Shown: positions 47,274-59,230, counted from the first letter of the stretch. The stretch: DNA of 64,000 bases from Terebella lapidaria (GCA_949152475.1 OX424562.1:24180209-24244208), one strand, 5' to 3'. Notes: generated by a model from the sequence alone, not told the origin. A program made the numbers and translations.

Positions 47274-50200
47274 TCAAGGACTTTCGGAGGATAGTTCTGC
47301 ATCGTTCACCATCTCATAGGCGGACTCCTTCTGCTTCTCTGCACCTCTCAGGAACGTTTTACAAGCTCTCTCCCCGAGGCTCGCCCTGTAGCCACCGTCA
47401 CGGAGCTCTACTTTTCGCATACTGAATTGAAGACAGTCACTTATCAGCTCAGGGCCCAGGGATGACCGCCAGTCCGTCAGGATTCTCCGGACTGAGGAGA
47501 AGCCTCTCTCCACGGTGGCTGTTGAAAACGGGATGCAAAGCAGAATCTCCACGAGCAGGAGAAAGTTTCCAAACCTCTCCTTGTCACTTCGGTAGACTGC
47601 TGGCCAGAACTGGGATTGTGACATGTCCCCTGAAGTGAGCCTTGGCCCAAACAGTAGCTTCAGGTCCTTGAACTCCTGCTGGACCACTGTGTGGTCACTC
47701 TCCATGCCAGCATGGAGTAGCGGGGTGCTGAAATGTTTCAGGAGCCATGCAACATCTTCAGCCGCAAATTTCATTAATGCCTTGAGGTCCGAGGGCCATG
47801 TAGAAATGTCCAAAAACTTTATCCTGGACAGCACATTAGACGACTTCTCAAACTCAGCAAAGCGCTCCCCCAAACATTTGTCCAGGCTGTCGATTGCGTC
47901 TGTTCTCCATTTTGAGGAAGCCTCTTCTGTGACAAATTCGTTTACTTTTATTTTCTCTTGACATTCGATGTCGACAAACTTCCCAAATTTTCTTGTGGCT
48001 GGAGTGGAGTCAAGAGTTGGAGGTTGATGCCTCACCAACATCAGTGTCGGTTGTCGCATCCTTCCGCAGCTGCTTGACCAAGAGTTTCACTCCTTTCTGC
48101 TTCCCAGGTGCAGCAAGACCACCAGACCTGGTGGTGGTGCGCACATGAGTGGTGCTGGATGCATAAATATCCTCAACCGCTGTCGTAAGTCATTCTCCTG
48201 CATGCCCGCTTCATCTCTTATGACTGCTTTTTCCACTTGCATAAGACGAAATGCCTGCTGGGCATCTGCTAGTGACCTGTCGTTGTCGGTTTGGAATATT
48301 TTTGCTGTTCATGTAAGCAGCGAAAGGATGTCTTCATAGACCCTACACTTCATCATGAAACTGCAGCTTGACCAGTGTTTGAAATAAGGGGAAATTACAT
48401 GCCGGACACCAGGGCTGGCCACTTCTGAAACTGGCCGGCCCGGCCAAAATTTGACCGGCCCTGCCAATACTTAACGAAACTTTTGGATAATCAATGTAAG
48501 TCAATTTAATGATGATACACACCACAAGTATATGCACATGGGGAAGGCGAGGTCCCGCGTGAATGCCTCTCAAAAATAAAGTCTACAACAACCAGACTCT
48601 ACACTAGTTTTATTTGATTTCTCGCGCTACATGTACATGATGTAGGTGTACTAGTCTGTTTCAACATTTCCATCATTATCATCATCATCATCATGATCAT
48701 TCGTGTCAATGTCTGAGAAGTCAGAACCATCGGACATCACTGGCATGACATCAGTGCCTCCAACCGCAGTTTTCCGCTTTTTCCGGCGCATGAAGCTGGG
48801 ACGTCTGTGTTCGTGGGAAGTCCAGCGATGTATAGCTGGAGTCGGATCAAATTCTGTGATGACAGGCGTGTGCATTTTTATCGTCAACAGCATCGTCAAA
48901 GTTGTTGCTTTCAACTGGTTACGATAAGCCCAGCAAAAACGCCATTTGTGAAAACTTGAAACCACGGATAAACTGTACATTTCGTTCTGGGGTTGGGCTT
49001 TCGCAAATTGCGAACTGCCGAAAAAATGATCTTTCGTAAATCACTGAAAATTTGACTGGCCCATCGGGCGTGACACTTCAATTTCTGGTCCATCCGAGCT
49101 GAATTTGGCTGGCCTCGGGCGTGCGGGCGTGCTCTATTTCAAACACTGAGCTTGACAGCTTTGTTAGCCAGGCTGCACACTTCGCAGCCAAATCTTTGTC
49201 TTCTCGCCTTTCCTTGACGTCACTAAAGTGCTGGTAATATACCACCCAGTTGTACCTGAGGGCATGTATAGCACCTCTTACATGAGGGAGGAATCGTGTC
49301 CCGAAAGATTTTGGTTGCTTGAGAACGCCCAGACGCTGGGCCTCGGCAAGTTTAAGCACGAGTGACCACTCTTTGGGGCTGTTTCTGAAGTGGTAGTACA
49401 TTTCCCTCAGGAAATCATCAACCTCCTGGAAGATTGGCTTCAGTGCACCATGGGCCCCCAACGCGAGTCTATGTGCAAAGCAATGGATCGCAACCAGCCA
49501 ATCACATGACCCTTGAGTTTTATAGAGTTCCATAAGTCCCTTCTTACTCCCAAAGTTGATTGCTGCTCCGTCAGCCCCACCTCCTATGGTTTTTTTGTAG
49601 AATCCGTTGTCCTTTGATGCTGATAGAATGTCACGAATTGAAACTTCATCCACGGGCTTGGTGTACCTTTCATCACTTTTCAGTGACAAGTCACCTAGCA
49701 GCATCATCTGCCTTTGAAGAGCATGGAATAATTTCCAGCATTAACGACACCGTAAGGCTGCATGCAAACAAATGCAAATAGTTGAGTTTTAGGGATCAAT
49801 TCATGAGCTGTCCTGATGTACATGAGCTCACTCTCATAGCTCAGGCGTCGTTTTGCTGCCGTGCTGCCATCTAGCATCCAGCTATGGAATCTTGTCTTCT
49901 GGATGAGGTCACACATATCTTGTACCATCTGTGTTGCAACGATGTGGTTGAAGACTTTAGCTGCATTTGCATTGTTGAAAGCTGATGTTGTCTTGAGTCC
50001 CATATCTTCTGCAGTTTCAAGCAGGCCAGCGAACTGTTCATAAGGCTGTTCTCTACGCCCCAGACTAATACTGGCCATGATTAGAGGCTTCAAGGCAGCA
50101 CAAGCCATATCCCTGGCACACCCAAAACTACTGGTAATAGTGTTAACCCGTTTCTTTGCTGGCTCTCCTGTTTCAATTTCAAGACACTTCAGATGTGCTT

Positions 50201-50287
50201 CACTAGACATCTGTAGGTTGGGCTTGAGTAAGTAAGTGGTTCCATGTTTGCCGTAATTGAGGACGTCGTTAACGACTTTGCCCTTGT
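47274..50287 (-). pseudogene. hAT-family transposase gene, decayed
   Basis: Minus strand. An acceptor (pyrimidine tract then TTTTAG) at 50288 starts the exon with YKGKVVNDVLNYGKHG. It continues through a catalytic-core-like region (SWMLDGSTA, GADGAAINFG, AIHCFAHRLALGAH) resembling the ZNF862/KIAA1586-type hAT proteins. The C-terminal dimerisation domain is at 47274-48059, with PFSTATVERGFSSVRRILTD near its end. The frame changes near 49705 and near 48060, an in-frame stop lies about 65 bp downstream of the inserted hAT element (near 48310), and that 776-bp element interrupts the core at 48372/49149. It is therefore not functional as it stands. The protein acted as a cut-and-paste transposase. 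Confidence 0.75.
48373..49148. mobile_element. Non-autonomous hAT element inserted in the hAT transposase
   Basis: Terminal inverted repeat CAGTGTTTGAAATA at 48373, matched by TATTTCAAACACTG ending at 49148, flanked by the perfect 8-bp duplication AGCTTGAC (48365-48372 and 49149-49156). Size 776 bp. Subterminal GGCCGGCCC-type palindromes are present. A minus-strand frame at 48651-48980 ends in a basic then Asp-rich tail (HRRPSFMRRKKRK), possibly the leftover 3' end of a transposase. Confidence 0.88.
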
Positions 50288-50349
50288 ATCTAAAAGAAAG
50301 AAAAAGAAAAGTATGAATCATACCATTGGATAAATGTTTTTTCGTTTTT

Positions 50350-53300
50350 AGGTTACCGGACCTATGGTCCGATAACCTATTGGCATGGCGTTGCGTCCGT
50401 CGTCCGTCCGTCCGTCGTCCGTCCGTTCACATTTTTATCTTTAAAGTATATGGTCCAATCATTCTGAAATTTTGCACAAAAATACCTAAAAATATTTCCA
50501 GGAAAGGTTTTTTTTAGTTTTCTGATTTCCGCATTTTTTTCAAAATGGCGGCCATTTACGACGAAAAATGCCTGATTTTGGACTTTGGCGGCCGTTCTCT
50601 CAAAATCTGTTCAGTAACTTTTTTAGGTTACCGGACCTATGGTCCGATAACCTATTGGCATGGCGTTGCGTCCGTCGTCCGTCCGTCCGTCGTCCGTCCG
50701 TTCACATTTTTATCTTTAAAGTATACGGTCCGATCTTTCTGAAATTTTGCACAAAAATACCTAAAAATATTCCCAGGAAAGGTTTTTTTTAGTTTTTTGA
50801 TTTTCGCATTTTTTTCAAAATGGCGGCCATTTTCGACGAAAAATGCCTGATTTTGGACTTTGGCGGCCATTTTCTCAAAATCTGTTCAGTAACTTTTTTT
50901 CTTTTTGATACATAACACTCCTCATATGTACTCCTGTGATGTGTATCAGTTTCGTCGCGCTTGAATCGCTCAAAGTGGGCCATTTTGGCCCAAACTCGGC
51001 CCAGATAGGACTTTCCCATGTTAAACTCTCCTATGCTTCATAATGGGACACATTACGCCTAATATCTCACTTAATATTGAGATTAGAGACTAGGAATCAA
51101 TTGTGGACATATAGGAAATGATATATACTGAATATTCTCGTGACCTTGAATTTGACCCCTGACCTCGGTTTCAAGGTCAGAACGACCATTTTCGTCGAAA
51201 AATGGCCCATTTTGGACTTTGACGATCGTTTTCTCAAAATCTGTTCAGTAACTTTTCTTCTTATTGATGCATAACACTCCTCATATGTACCCCTGTGACA
51301 TGTATAAATTTCATTGCCCTTGAATCATTCGAAGTGGGCCATTTTGGGCCCAAACTCGGCCCAGATGTGACTTTCCCATGTTAAATTTTCCTATGCTTTA
51401 TAATGGGACACATTAAGCCTAATATCTCACTTAATATTGAGATTAGAGACTAGGAATCAATTGTGGACATATAGGAAATGATATATGCTGAATATTCTCG
51501 TGACCTTGAATTTGACCTTTGACCTCATTTTCAAGGTCACAGGACAAAATGGCTAATATATCGCTTATTATCGACTTTACAGCTTAGAAATCAATTGTGA
51601 ACATATAGGAAATGATATATGCTGAATATTCTCGTGACTTTGAATTTGACCTTTGACCTCATTTTCAAGGTCACAGGACAAAATGGCTAATATCTCGCTT
51701 ATTATCGACTTTACAGCTTAGGAATCCATTGTGAACATATAGGAAATGATATATGCTGAATATTCTCATGACCTTGAATTTGACCTTTAACCTCATTTCC
51801 AAGGTCACAGGACAAAATTGCCAATATCTCGCTTATTCTCGACTTGACGGCTTAGGAATCAATTGTGAACATATAGGAAATGATATATGCTGAATATTCT
51901 CGTGACTTTGAATTTGACCTTTGACCTCATTTTCAAGGTCGCAGGACAAAATGGCCAATATCTTGCTTATTAGCGACTTTGCAGCTTAGGAATCAATTGT
52001 GAACATATAGGAAATGATATATGCTGAATATTCTAGTGACCTTGAATTTCACCCTTGACCTAAATTTCAAGGTTAGTCTTTTTATTTTCAAGGTCAGAAT
52101 ACAAAATGGCTTATATCTCGCTTATTATCAAATTTACAGCTTAGAGGTCCCTAGTGAACATATAGGAAATGATGTATGCTGAATATTTTGGTGATCTAGA
52201 ATTTGACCTTTGATCTCATTTTCAAGGTCAGAGAACAAAATGGCTAATATGTCGCTTATTATCATCTTAACATCTGCCCCTGATGATGCCAGTGTGTCTT
52301 TGGATAAACTATTTGGTCGGGCTTTGTTTCTATTGCAAAATGTTGTATTTTACGTTTCTTATTGGCATCATCAAAATTTGATTGTATTGGTGGTAATAGA
52401 TTGATACTTACATTTATACCACTGAGTCGGTGTCACTGCTGGCGGACGTTAAATCTGTCCCCGAGGATACCATCAACTCAGTAGCCTTCGGGCTTGTGAT
52501 TGGGTACTTTTGTACTTGTCATGTATCTATTCCATGGGGTTAGATTCGGATTTCTAAATTATTTTCATAGGTTGTTGGGCAGTAGTATACTAATTCCATC
52601 TGGTGTACAGTAGAAACAACTACATTTAACACATTGTCTGCCCCTGAAGACGCCAGTGTGTCTTTGGATAAACTATTTGGTCGGGCTTTGTTTGTTTCTA
52701 TTGCAAAATGTAGTATTTTACGTTTCTTATTGGCATCATCAAAATCTGATTGTATTGGTGGTAATAGATTGATACTTACATTTACAGCATAGGAATCAAT
52801 TGCGAATATAGAGGAATGATATATACTGAATATTTTCATGACCTTGAACTTGAACTTTGACCTCATTTTCAAGGTCACATCACAGAATGGCTAATGTCTC
52901 ACTTATTATCGACTTTACAGCTTAGGAATTTATTGTGGACATACTAGAAGTGATATATTTGTTAAAAATTTCATGGCCTTGAATTTATCAGTGACTTTAT
53001 TTTCAAAGTCACTGGACAAAAGGCTAATATCTAAAATGTATATTGTCCGGTAACCTTTCTTAGCCCTTGGGCTAATTTTTCTTTTTGATACATAACACTC
53101 CTCATATGTACCCCTGTGACATGTATAAATTTCGTTGCGCTTGAATCGCTCGAAGTGGGCCATTTTGGCCCAAACTCGGCCCAAAGGGGACTTTCCCATG
53201 TTAAATTCTCCTATGCTTTATAATGGAACACATTAAGCCTAATATCTCACTTAATATTGAGATTAGAGACTAGGAATCAATTGTGGACATATAGGAAATG

Positions 53301-54637
53301 ATGTATGCTGAATATGCTCATGACCTTGAATTTGACCTCTGACCTCGGTTTCAAGGTCAGAGCACAAAATGTCTAATATCTTGCTTATTATCGACTTTAC
53401 AGCTTAGGAATCAATTGTGGACATATAGGAAATGATAAATGCCGAATATTCTGATGACCTTGAATTTGACTTTTGACCTCATTTTCAAGGTCACAGGACA
53501 AAATGGCTAATATCTCACTTATTATCGATTTTACAGCTTAGGGATCAATTGTGGACATATAGGAAATGAGATATGCTGAAAATTCTCGTGACCTTGAATT
53601 TGACCTCTGACCTCGGTTTCAAGGTCAGAGCACAAAGTGTCTAATATCTCGCTTATTATCAACTTTACAGCCTAGGAATCAATTGTGGACATACTAGTAT
53701 AGGAAATGATATATGCCGAATATTCTAATGACCTTGAATTTGACCTTTGACCTCATTTTCAAGGTCACAGGAAAAGTGGCTAATATCTCGCTTCTTATCG
53801 ACTTTACAGCTTAGGAATCAATTATGAACATATAGGAAATGATATATGCAGATTATTGCCATGACATTGAATTTGACCTTTGACCTCATTTTCAGGATCA
53901 CAGGACAAAATGGCTAATATCACGTTTTTTCTCGACTTTACAGCTTAGCAATCAATTGTGAACATATAGAAAATGATACATTCTGAACATTGGCATGACC
54001 TTGAACTTGACCTTTAACCTCATTTTCAAAGTCGCAGGACAAAATCGCTAATATCTCGCTTATTATCGACTTTACAGTTTAGGAATCAATTATGAACATA
54101 TAGGAAATGATATATGCTGAACATTGCTATGACCTTGAATTTGACCCTTGACCTCATTTTCAAGGTCAGAGAACAAAATGGCTAATATCTCGCTTTTTCC
54201 CGACTTTACAGCTTAGCAGTCAATTGTGAACATATAGAAAATGATATATTCTGAACATTGTCAGGACCTTGAACTTCACCTCTGGCCTAATTTTCAATGT
54301 CACAGGACAAAATGGCTAACAGCATGCTTATTATCTACTTTACAGCTTAGGAATCAATTATGAACATATAGGAAATGATATATGCTGAATATTGCTATGA
54401 CCTTGAATTCGACCTTTGACCTCATTTTCAAGGTCACAGGACATAATGGCTAATAGCTCGCTTATTATTGACTTTACAGCTTAGGAATCAATTGTGGACA
54501 TACTAGAAATGACATATGCCGAATATTATCGTGTCCTTGAATTGACCAATAACCTTATTTTCAAGGTCACGGGACAAAATACTAATATCTGAAATATCTA
54601 TTGTCCGGTAACCTTTCTTAGCCCTGGGATAATTTTT
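50350..54637 (+). mobile_element. Helitron-like family B element, outer copy
   Basis: Starts with a 29-bp imperfect palindrome (13-bp arms, AGGTTACCGGACC / GGTCCGATAACCT, loop TAT) at 50350-50378, then a (GTCC)-rich head. It is split by an inner copy at 50625 and resumes at about 53081. The resumed part carries about ten ~134-bp satellite monomers and ends TGTCCGGTAACCT plus a hairpin TAGCCCTGGGATA, then a T-run. GTCCGGTAACCT near the 3' end is the inverse of AGGTTACCGGAC at the 5' end. T-rich target, subterminal inverted repeats and internal tandem repeats fit Helentron-type non-autonomous elements. Confidence 0.65.
50625..53080 (+). mobile_element. Helitron-like family B element, inner copy
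   Basis: A complete-looking copy of about 2.45 kb: 5' palindrome at 50625-50653, GTCC-rich head, conserved head region, about ten to eleven satellite monomers (about 51060-53040), 3' end TGTCCGGTAACC and hairpin TTAGCCCTTGGGCTAA, then a T-run. It sits inside a T-run of the outer copy, whose text continues directly after it. A ~155-bp block beginning CTGCCCCTGA is present twice inside (from about 52265 and 52629). No Rep/helicase frame is present. Confidence 0.7.
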
Positions 54638-55930
54638 TATCTTTTTTGTTTACGGGCGAATTTTTCTGAAATTTTGCACAAAAATACTTAAAAATAATTC
54701 AAGAAGGAAGTATTTTTTAGTTTTTTTATTTTCGCATTTTTTTCAAAATGGCGGCCATTTTCGACGAAAAATGCCTGATTTTGGACTTTGGCAGCCATTT
54801 TCTCAAAATCTGTTCAGTAACTTTTTTTCTTTCTGATACATAAAACTCTTCATATGTACTCCTATGATGTCTATAAATTTCGTTGCGCTTGAATCGCTCG
54901 AAGTGGGCCATTTTGGCCCAAACTCGGCCCAAATGGGACTTTCCCATGTTAAATTCTCCTATGCTTTATAATGGGACACATTATGCCTAATATCTCGCTT
55001 AATATTGAGATTAGAGACTAGGAATCAATTGTGGACATATAGGAAATGATATATGCTGAATATTCTCGTGACCTTGAATTTGACCTCTGACCTCAGTTTC
55101 AAGGTCAGAGCACAAAATGGCTTATATCTGGCTTATTATTGACTCTACAGCTAAGGAATCAATTGTGGACATATAGGAAATAATATATGCTGAATATTTT
55201 CGTGACCTTGAATTTGACCTCTGACCTCAGTTTCAAGGTCAGAGCACAAAATGGCTTATATCTCGCTTATTATCGACTCTACAGCTTAGGAATCAATTGT
55301 GGACATATAGGAAATGATATATGCTGAATATTCTGATGACCTTGAATTTGACCTTCGACCTCATGTTCAAGGTCACAGGACAAAATGGCTAATATCTCGC
55401 TTGTTATCGACTTTACAGCTTAGCAATCAATTATGAACATATAGGAAATGATATATGCAGATTATTGTCATGACCTTGAATTTGACCTTTGACTTCATTT
55501 TCAAGGTCACAGGACAAACAGGCTAATATCTTACTTATTATCGATTTTACAGCTTAGGAATCAATTGTGGACATATAGGAAATGATATATGCTGAATATT
55601 CTCGTGACCTTGAATTTGACCTCTGACCTCATTTTCAAGGTCCAAAGACAAACTGGCTCATATCTCTATTGACTGTATGGCTTTTGAATCAATTGTGGAC
55701 ATGATATAGAAAATGATATACATTGAATATTTTGATGACCTTGAATTTGACCTTTGCCCCTTCATTTTCAAGGCCACAGCACAAAATTGCTAATATCTCT
55801 CTGATTATTGAATTTACAGCTTAGCAATCAACTGTGGACATGATATATGCTTAATGTTATATATGCTGAATATTCTCTTGACCTTGAATTCAACCAGTGA
55901 CCTGGCTAACATCTAAAATATTAAACATTG
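51060..55930 (+). repeat. ~134-bp satellite monomers with nuclear-receptor-like sites
   Basis: About 27 to 30 monomers spread over the three family B copies, period about 134 bp (for example starts at 51541 and 51675). Each typical monomer holds TGACCTTGA, then TGACCTTTGACCTCA, then TCAAGGTCA, followed by ACAAAATGGCTAATATCTCG. TGACCTTTGACCT is a DR1 arrangement of the AGGTCA half-site. The two flanking words are the extended half-site TCAAGGTCA in opposite orientations. Confidence 0.8.
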
Positions 55931-55966
55931 TCCGGTAACCTATCTTCGGCCCTTGGCCTAATTTTT
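54638..55966 (+). mobile_element. Helitron-like family B element, 5'-truncated copy
   Basis: Begins within the head (ATCTTTTTTGTTTACGGGCG) immediately after the previous copy. It carries about seven or eight satellite monomers and ends TGTCCGGTAACC, hairpin GGCCCTTGGCC, TAATTTTT. The last 350 bp closely match those of the 32411-33917 copy. Confidence 0.65.
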
Positions 55967-56611
55967 CTTTTCTATTTTCTTACGGTATTGATAATTATGT
56001 ACACCAAATATCGATTACCAAATATGCATTGATTTAGAAGTAATTTTTTCTTCAAAATTAAATTTTTAAAAACTATATGTAAGAAATTTTAGCTTTACAA
56101 TTCAGATTTTTCAGGGTACAATCTATGCACAATTGTTTTCCCATTTTCTATCATGTGATGAGAACCATAGCTATAGATCTATAAAAAAAATATATATACT
56201 AAAACAATTTGGAAATAAAGTTGCGAACAAAACTTAAACATCAAGCCTAGTGGTATTTTTTATTGCTTGTATATATTTTGTTGTTAAGAATTAAAAAAAA
56301 GAAGATTTTATCTAAACTAATATATAATGACAAGCCTAGGCTTACAATTCTGGTGGGGCGGTGTAACCTAGCTGATAATAACAGATAAAACAGCAATCTA
56401 CATGTAGATGACAGGTCTATTCCAAAAAGGGAGTTGATATGATATTGTTTTGTTTGTGGAACTAAATACAGCAGAACTAATAAATTTATTTCAAAATCTG
56501 GCCAATGAACGCGTGCACCACGATGTCTGTATCGGACTAGGTCTGCTGTCATCACGTTATGATAACTGCCTCAGACCTCTGTACGTTAGTGCATTTAGCG
56601 TATATGGTGCG
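55967..56611. other. AT-rich sequence, nothing recognised
   Basis: No element ends or domains seen. Confidence 0.35.
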
Positions 56612-56821
56612 TTATGACGACATGATTCTGAACCCATGTGACGTACCGGGCTCGAACAGCTTCGTGATGCTTTGAGCAAACTTTACATTTGCTTTGACAG
56701 CTTTGTCATCTTCATTATAGATGAATTCGTATGTGTTTTTGAGATCGTCATCCCAGTCATCGAGTGTCGTTTTCAGCACAGCCCTTTTTTGGCTTACAAC
56801 ATCAGATTTTTTGCTCGACAT
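56612..56821 (-). CDS. Candidate first exon of the hAT transposase
   Basis: The ATG at 56821 opens 69 codons beginning MSSKKSDVVSQKRAVLK, with coding-like composition, acidic and lysine-rich. Donor-like words GTACGT and GTTCAG lie near codons 57 and 63. The second would give the phase needed by the exon starting at 50287. I did not recognise a BED finger, so the link rests on position, strand and phase only. Confidence 0.3.
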   Translation of the reverse strand: MSSKKSDVVSQKRAVLKTTLDDWDDDLKNTYEFIYNEDDKAVKANVKFAQSITKLFEPGTSHGFRIMSS

Positions 56822-57110
56822 GATCTGATGATCGGCTGCTCGAATCTGCAGACGATGTCTTCTGCAGAGAAACTAGGTCGTAACCTGGCAACAAAGGTTC
56901 ATGGTTCACGACGCATGCACAGACGAAAACAAACGGCAGGATGAAAAAAAGCACGATCGAAATTATGACCCGCCGGTTTAGATTCTCCCATGAAAATATC
57001 GCGAAAACTTTACAGGATTTCAAGATTTAATTGCGCGAATCAACGATGATTCTCGTGTGTGGAATTTTAGGCGAATCACGGCGCGAATCGATTCGTATTC
57101 ATCTAGGGTT

Positions 57111-57843
57111 TTAGTCCCCTAGAGTTCCTGTTCTTTTGTTATGATTATAGTCTTTTTGGATCGAAGAAACATGAAAAAATGTTTGTGACATACCCAGATT
57201 CTCCACCAAATGCAATGGTCTGTTTCTCAGATATTAATTGAGACATATTACCGGGGTACGGGACCGTATGTCACGGCCTCTGAATGAAGTGAGGTGCCAC
57301 ATCATTAGAAGTCCAGACTAATTTCCATTTGATTTATTAATGTCCAATCATAAGTGCTACATGTATTTGTTAAATAAGGATGTTCCAAATATTGTAGAGT
57401 CAGTAAAACAGTTCCAATAGAAGACCCAAAACGTAGCCATGAGCTCTCCTGTTTCCCTTTTTGTTTACCCCATAATGTTATGTACATAAAATTAACGTTT
57501 CTGTCCCCTCGACAGGTGTGGCTCGGCTGGTGCCGTCCGGCACTGTCATATTGAATTTTTCTTCCCTTTACACTATTCCAGATATTATCATTTATACAAT
57601 GTTATGAACTGATCATTTACCATCTATATTATTAATTATATTAATTACAGCCATATTGAATTTCCAAAATATAACATTATTACTGACTGAATACAAAGCC
57701 AAGACTGTGATTGGCCAATTACAAGGGTGATATAAACCCGTATTCTGACTATCTAATTTGGCACGCGCCACCTTCGATACGAGTTCCCGTATCCCTTGCA
57801 AGTCTCCTTTTCAGTCAGTGATGAGTTCAATACCTCGTTGCCG
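57111..57843. other. Intergenic or intronic, nothing recognised
   Basis: Short frames only, with no repeat ends identified. Confidence 0.35.
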
Positions 57844-57953
57844 GTTTACGAAATACGGAATTATATTTACATCTAGTTGTCTGTATCCCGCTCGGCCTTC
57901 GGCCTGATGGGATACGGACAGCTACACGTAGACATAATTCCTATTTCGTGAAC
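57844..57953. mobile_element. 110-bp hairpin MITE
   Basis: Inverted arms of about 45 bp, from GTTTACGAAATA to TATTTCGTGAAC, with a few mismatches. The centre is CTCGGCCTTCGGCCTG, which itself forms a small hairpin. The whole element folds on itself. No target duplication was established. Confidence 0.6.
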
Positions 57954-59230
57954 AAACATGGAATAACCAATAATTTCCATTTAGGGATGAGTGGGATGGT
58001 TGCAGAACCTCTGGGTATTGGGTTTGATAATAACAGCATTCTTTACATGAACTTTAGTTAATGTTCTGATATAGCTTGATTTTTGGCATTACCAGTATTT
58101 TGTTCATCCCAGTTTTCAAATGAACATTTCACTCATACCAAATAAGCAGATATGTGATTGTATTAGTGGTACATGATTATATGTCAGACTGAGATATTTT
58201 ACTTTTTTGACCTGAGGAAAGCCTCATAAAATTCTAACTACTTGACTACTAACTCAATTATGTGGAGTTATGTAGTGTACTACTAATGCCATAACAGTTC
58301 AGCTGTTGCTGTGACCTCCATTGATTTATTTATATATCATATGCCATGGCTATTATGGTCATTAACATATATACGTGTATAGAAATATATGATTGTCAAA
58401 TATGTTATTCAGTTTATACCAATGGCATAGATATATAACTATATATGGGGTCAAGCGATATTTTTTCATCAATGGGGTCAAAAGAGTAAATCTCCACTGT
58501 TTGTTGAACACAAAGACGGAAATAGCATATTGTTCTTGATAATTTGACTGATTCACCCAGTACTATTTAAATTCAGCTGTTGATACTGATAGATAACAGT
58601 GGGGATTTACTTGTGATGATGGAAAATATACATTGAGACATGACATTACATGCATCACAAAAACAAGAAGCTGTCGGCTGCCTAATGCAGCTGTTTGGAA
58701 CTGAACAGCAGATTTATGCTGTTCTTCGCAATCCTACATTTGAATTGTGGATTTTTTTTTGATCGTCCAAAGGTTTATGTTTGCTCAGTTGTGATTTATA
58801 GGCGTTTGGAAATTAGTCAATGGTTTTATGTTTTGGATTATCAATCAGATGGAGGAATATTGTTGTCATCTCCAGATGATAAATCGTACTATGGTTTTGT
58901 TCATGTTACTGCTTGGCCATGGTCCATGTGCGTATGGTTTCCTTGTAATCATATCACAGAGCACCATAATGAGCGAACTGTTTCATAATTATAGTATTAA
59001 GTATTCCACCAAACGGCAATTACCACTGCTCTCACTCATTGAATGCTGTTTCATGTGCTTGGGCATATTCACACCCCTCGCCTGATTGTAACGGTCGTCT
59101 CTGGGCCCCATAATTTATGCCGGTGAACAATAATTCATCCAAGGCTGCCGCGGGATTTTCTGGGAGATGTTACAATGTGTCTTGGATCTTGGTTATCGGT
59201 GTTAGAGGGTCGGAAAGTTCTAGCACTATC
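57954..59230. other. Intronic or intergenic, nothing recognised
   Basis: AT-rich. A plus-strand open frame near 58695-58988 has no recognisable domain and no splice support. Confidence 0.35.

Larger units (their letters stand above)
46825..57110 (-). mobile_element. Possible extent of a composite hAT element
   Basis: Near both ends are related AT-rich words (CGCGAATC, GAGAATCA-CGATTGATT, CGCAAATAT) in inverted orientation, at about 46840-46950 and 56990-57105. Two 29-bp palindromes built on GATTCTCGC lie at the left end. This suggests degenerate terminal or subterminal repeats of the element that owns the hAT transposase at 47274-50287. The Helitron-like arrays at 50350-55966 would lie in its intron. 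Exact ends and a target duplication were not found. Confidence 0.3.

Noticed and set aside
51060-55930. Regular direct repeats as a CRISPR-like array
   Set aside because: The monomers are contiguous with no unique spacers, and the setting is an animal genome.
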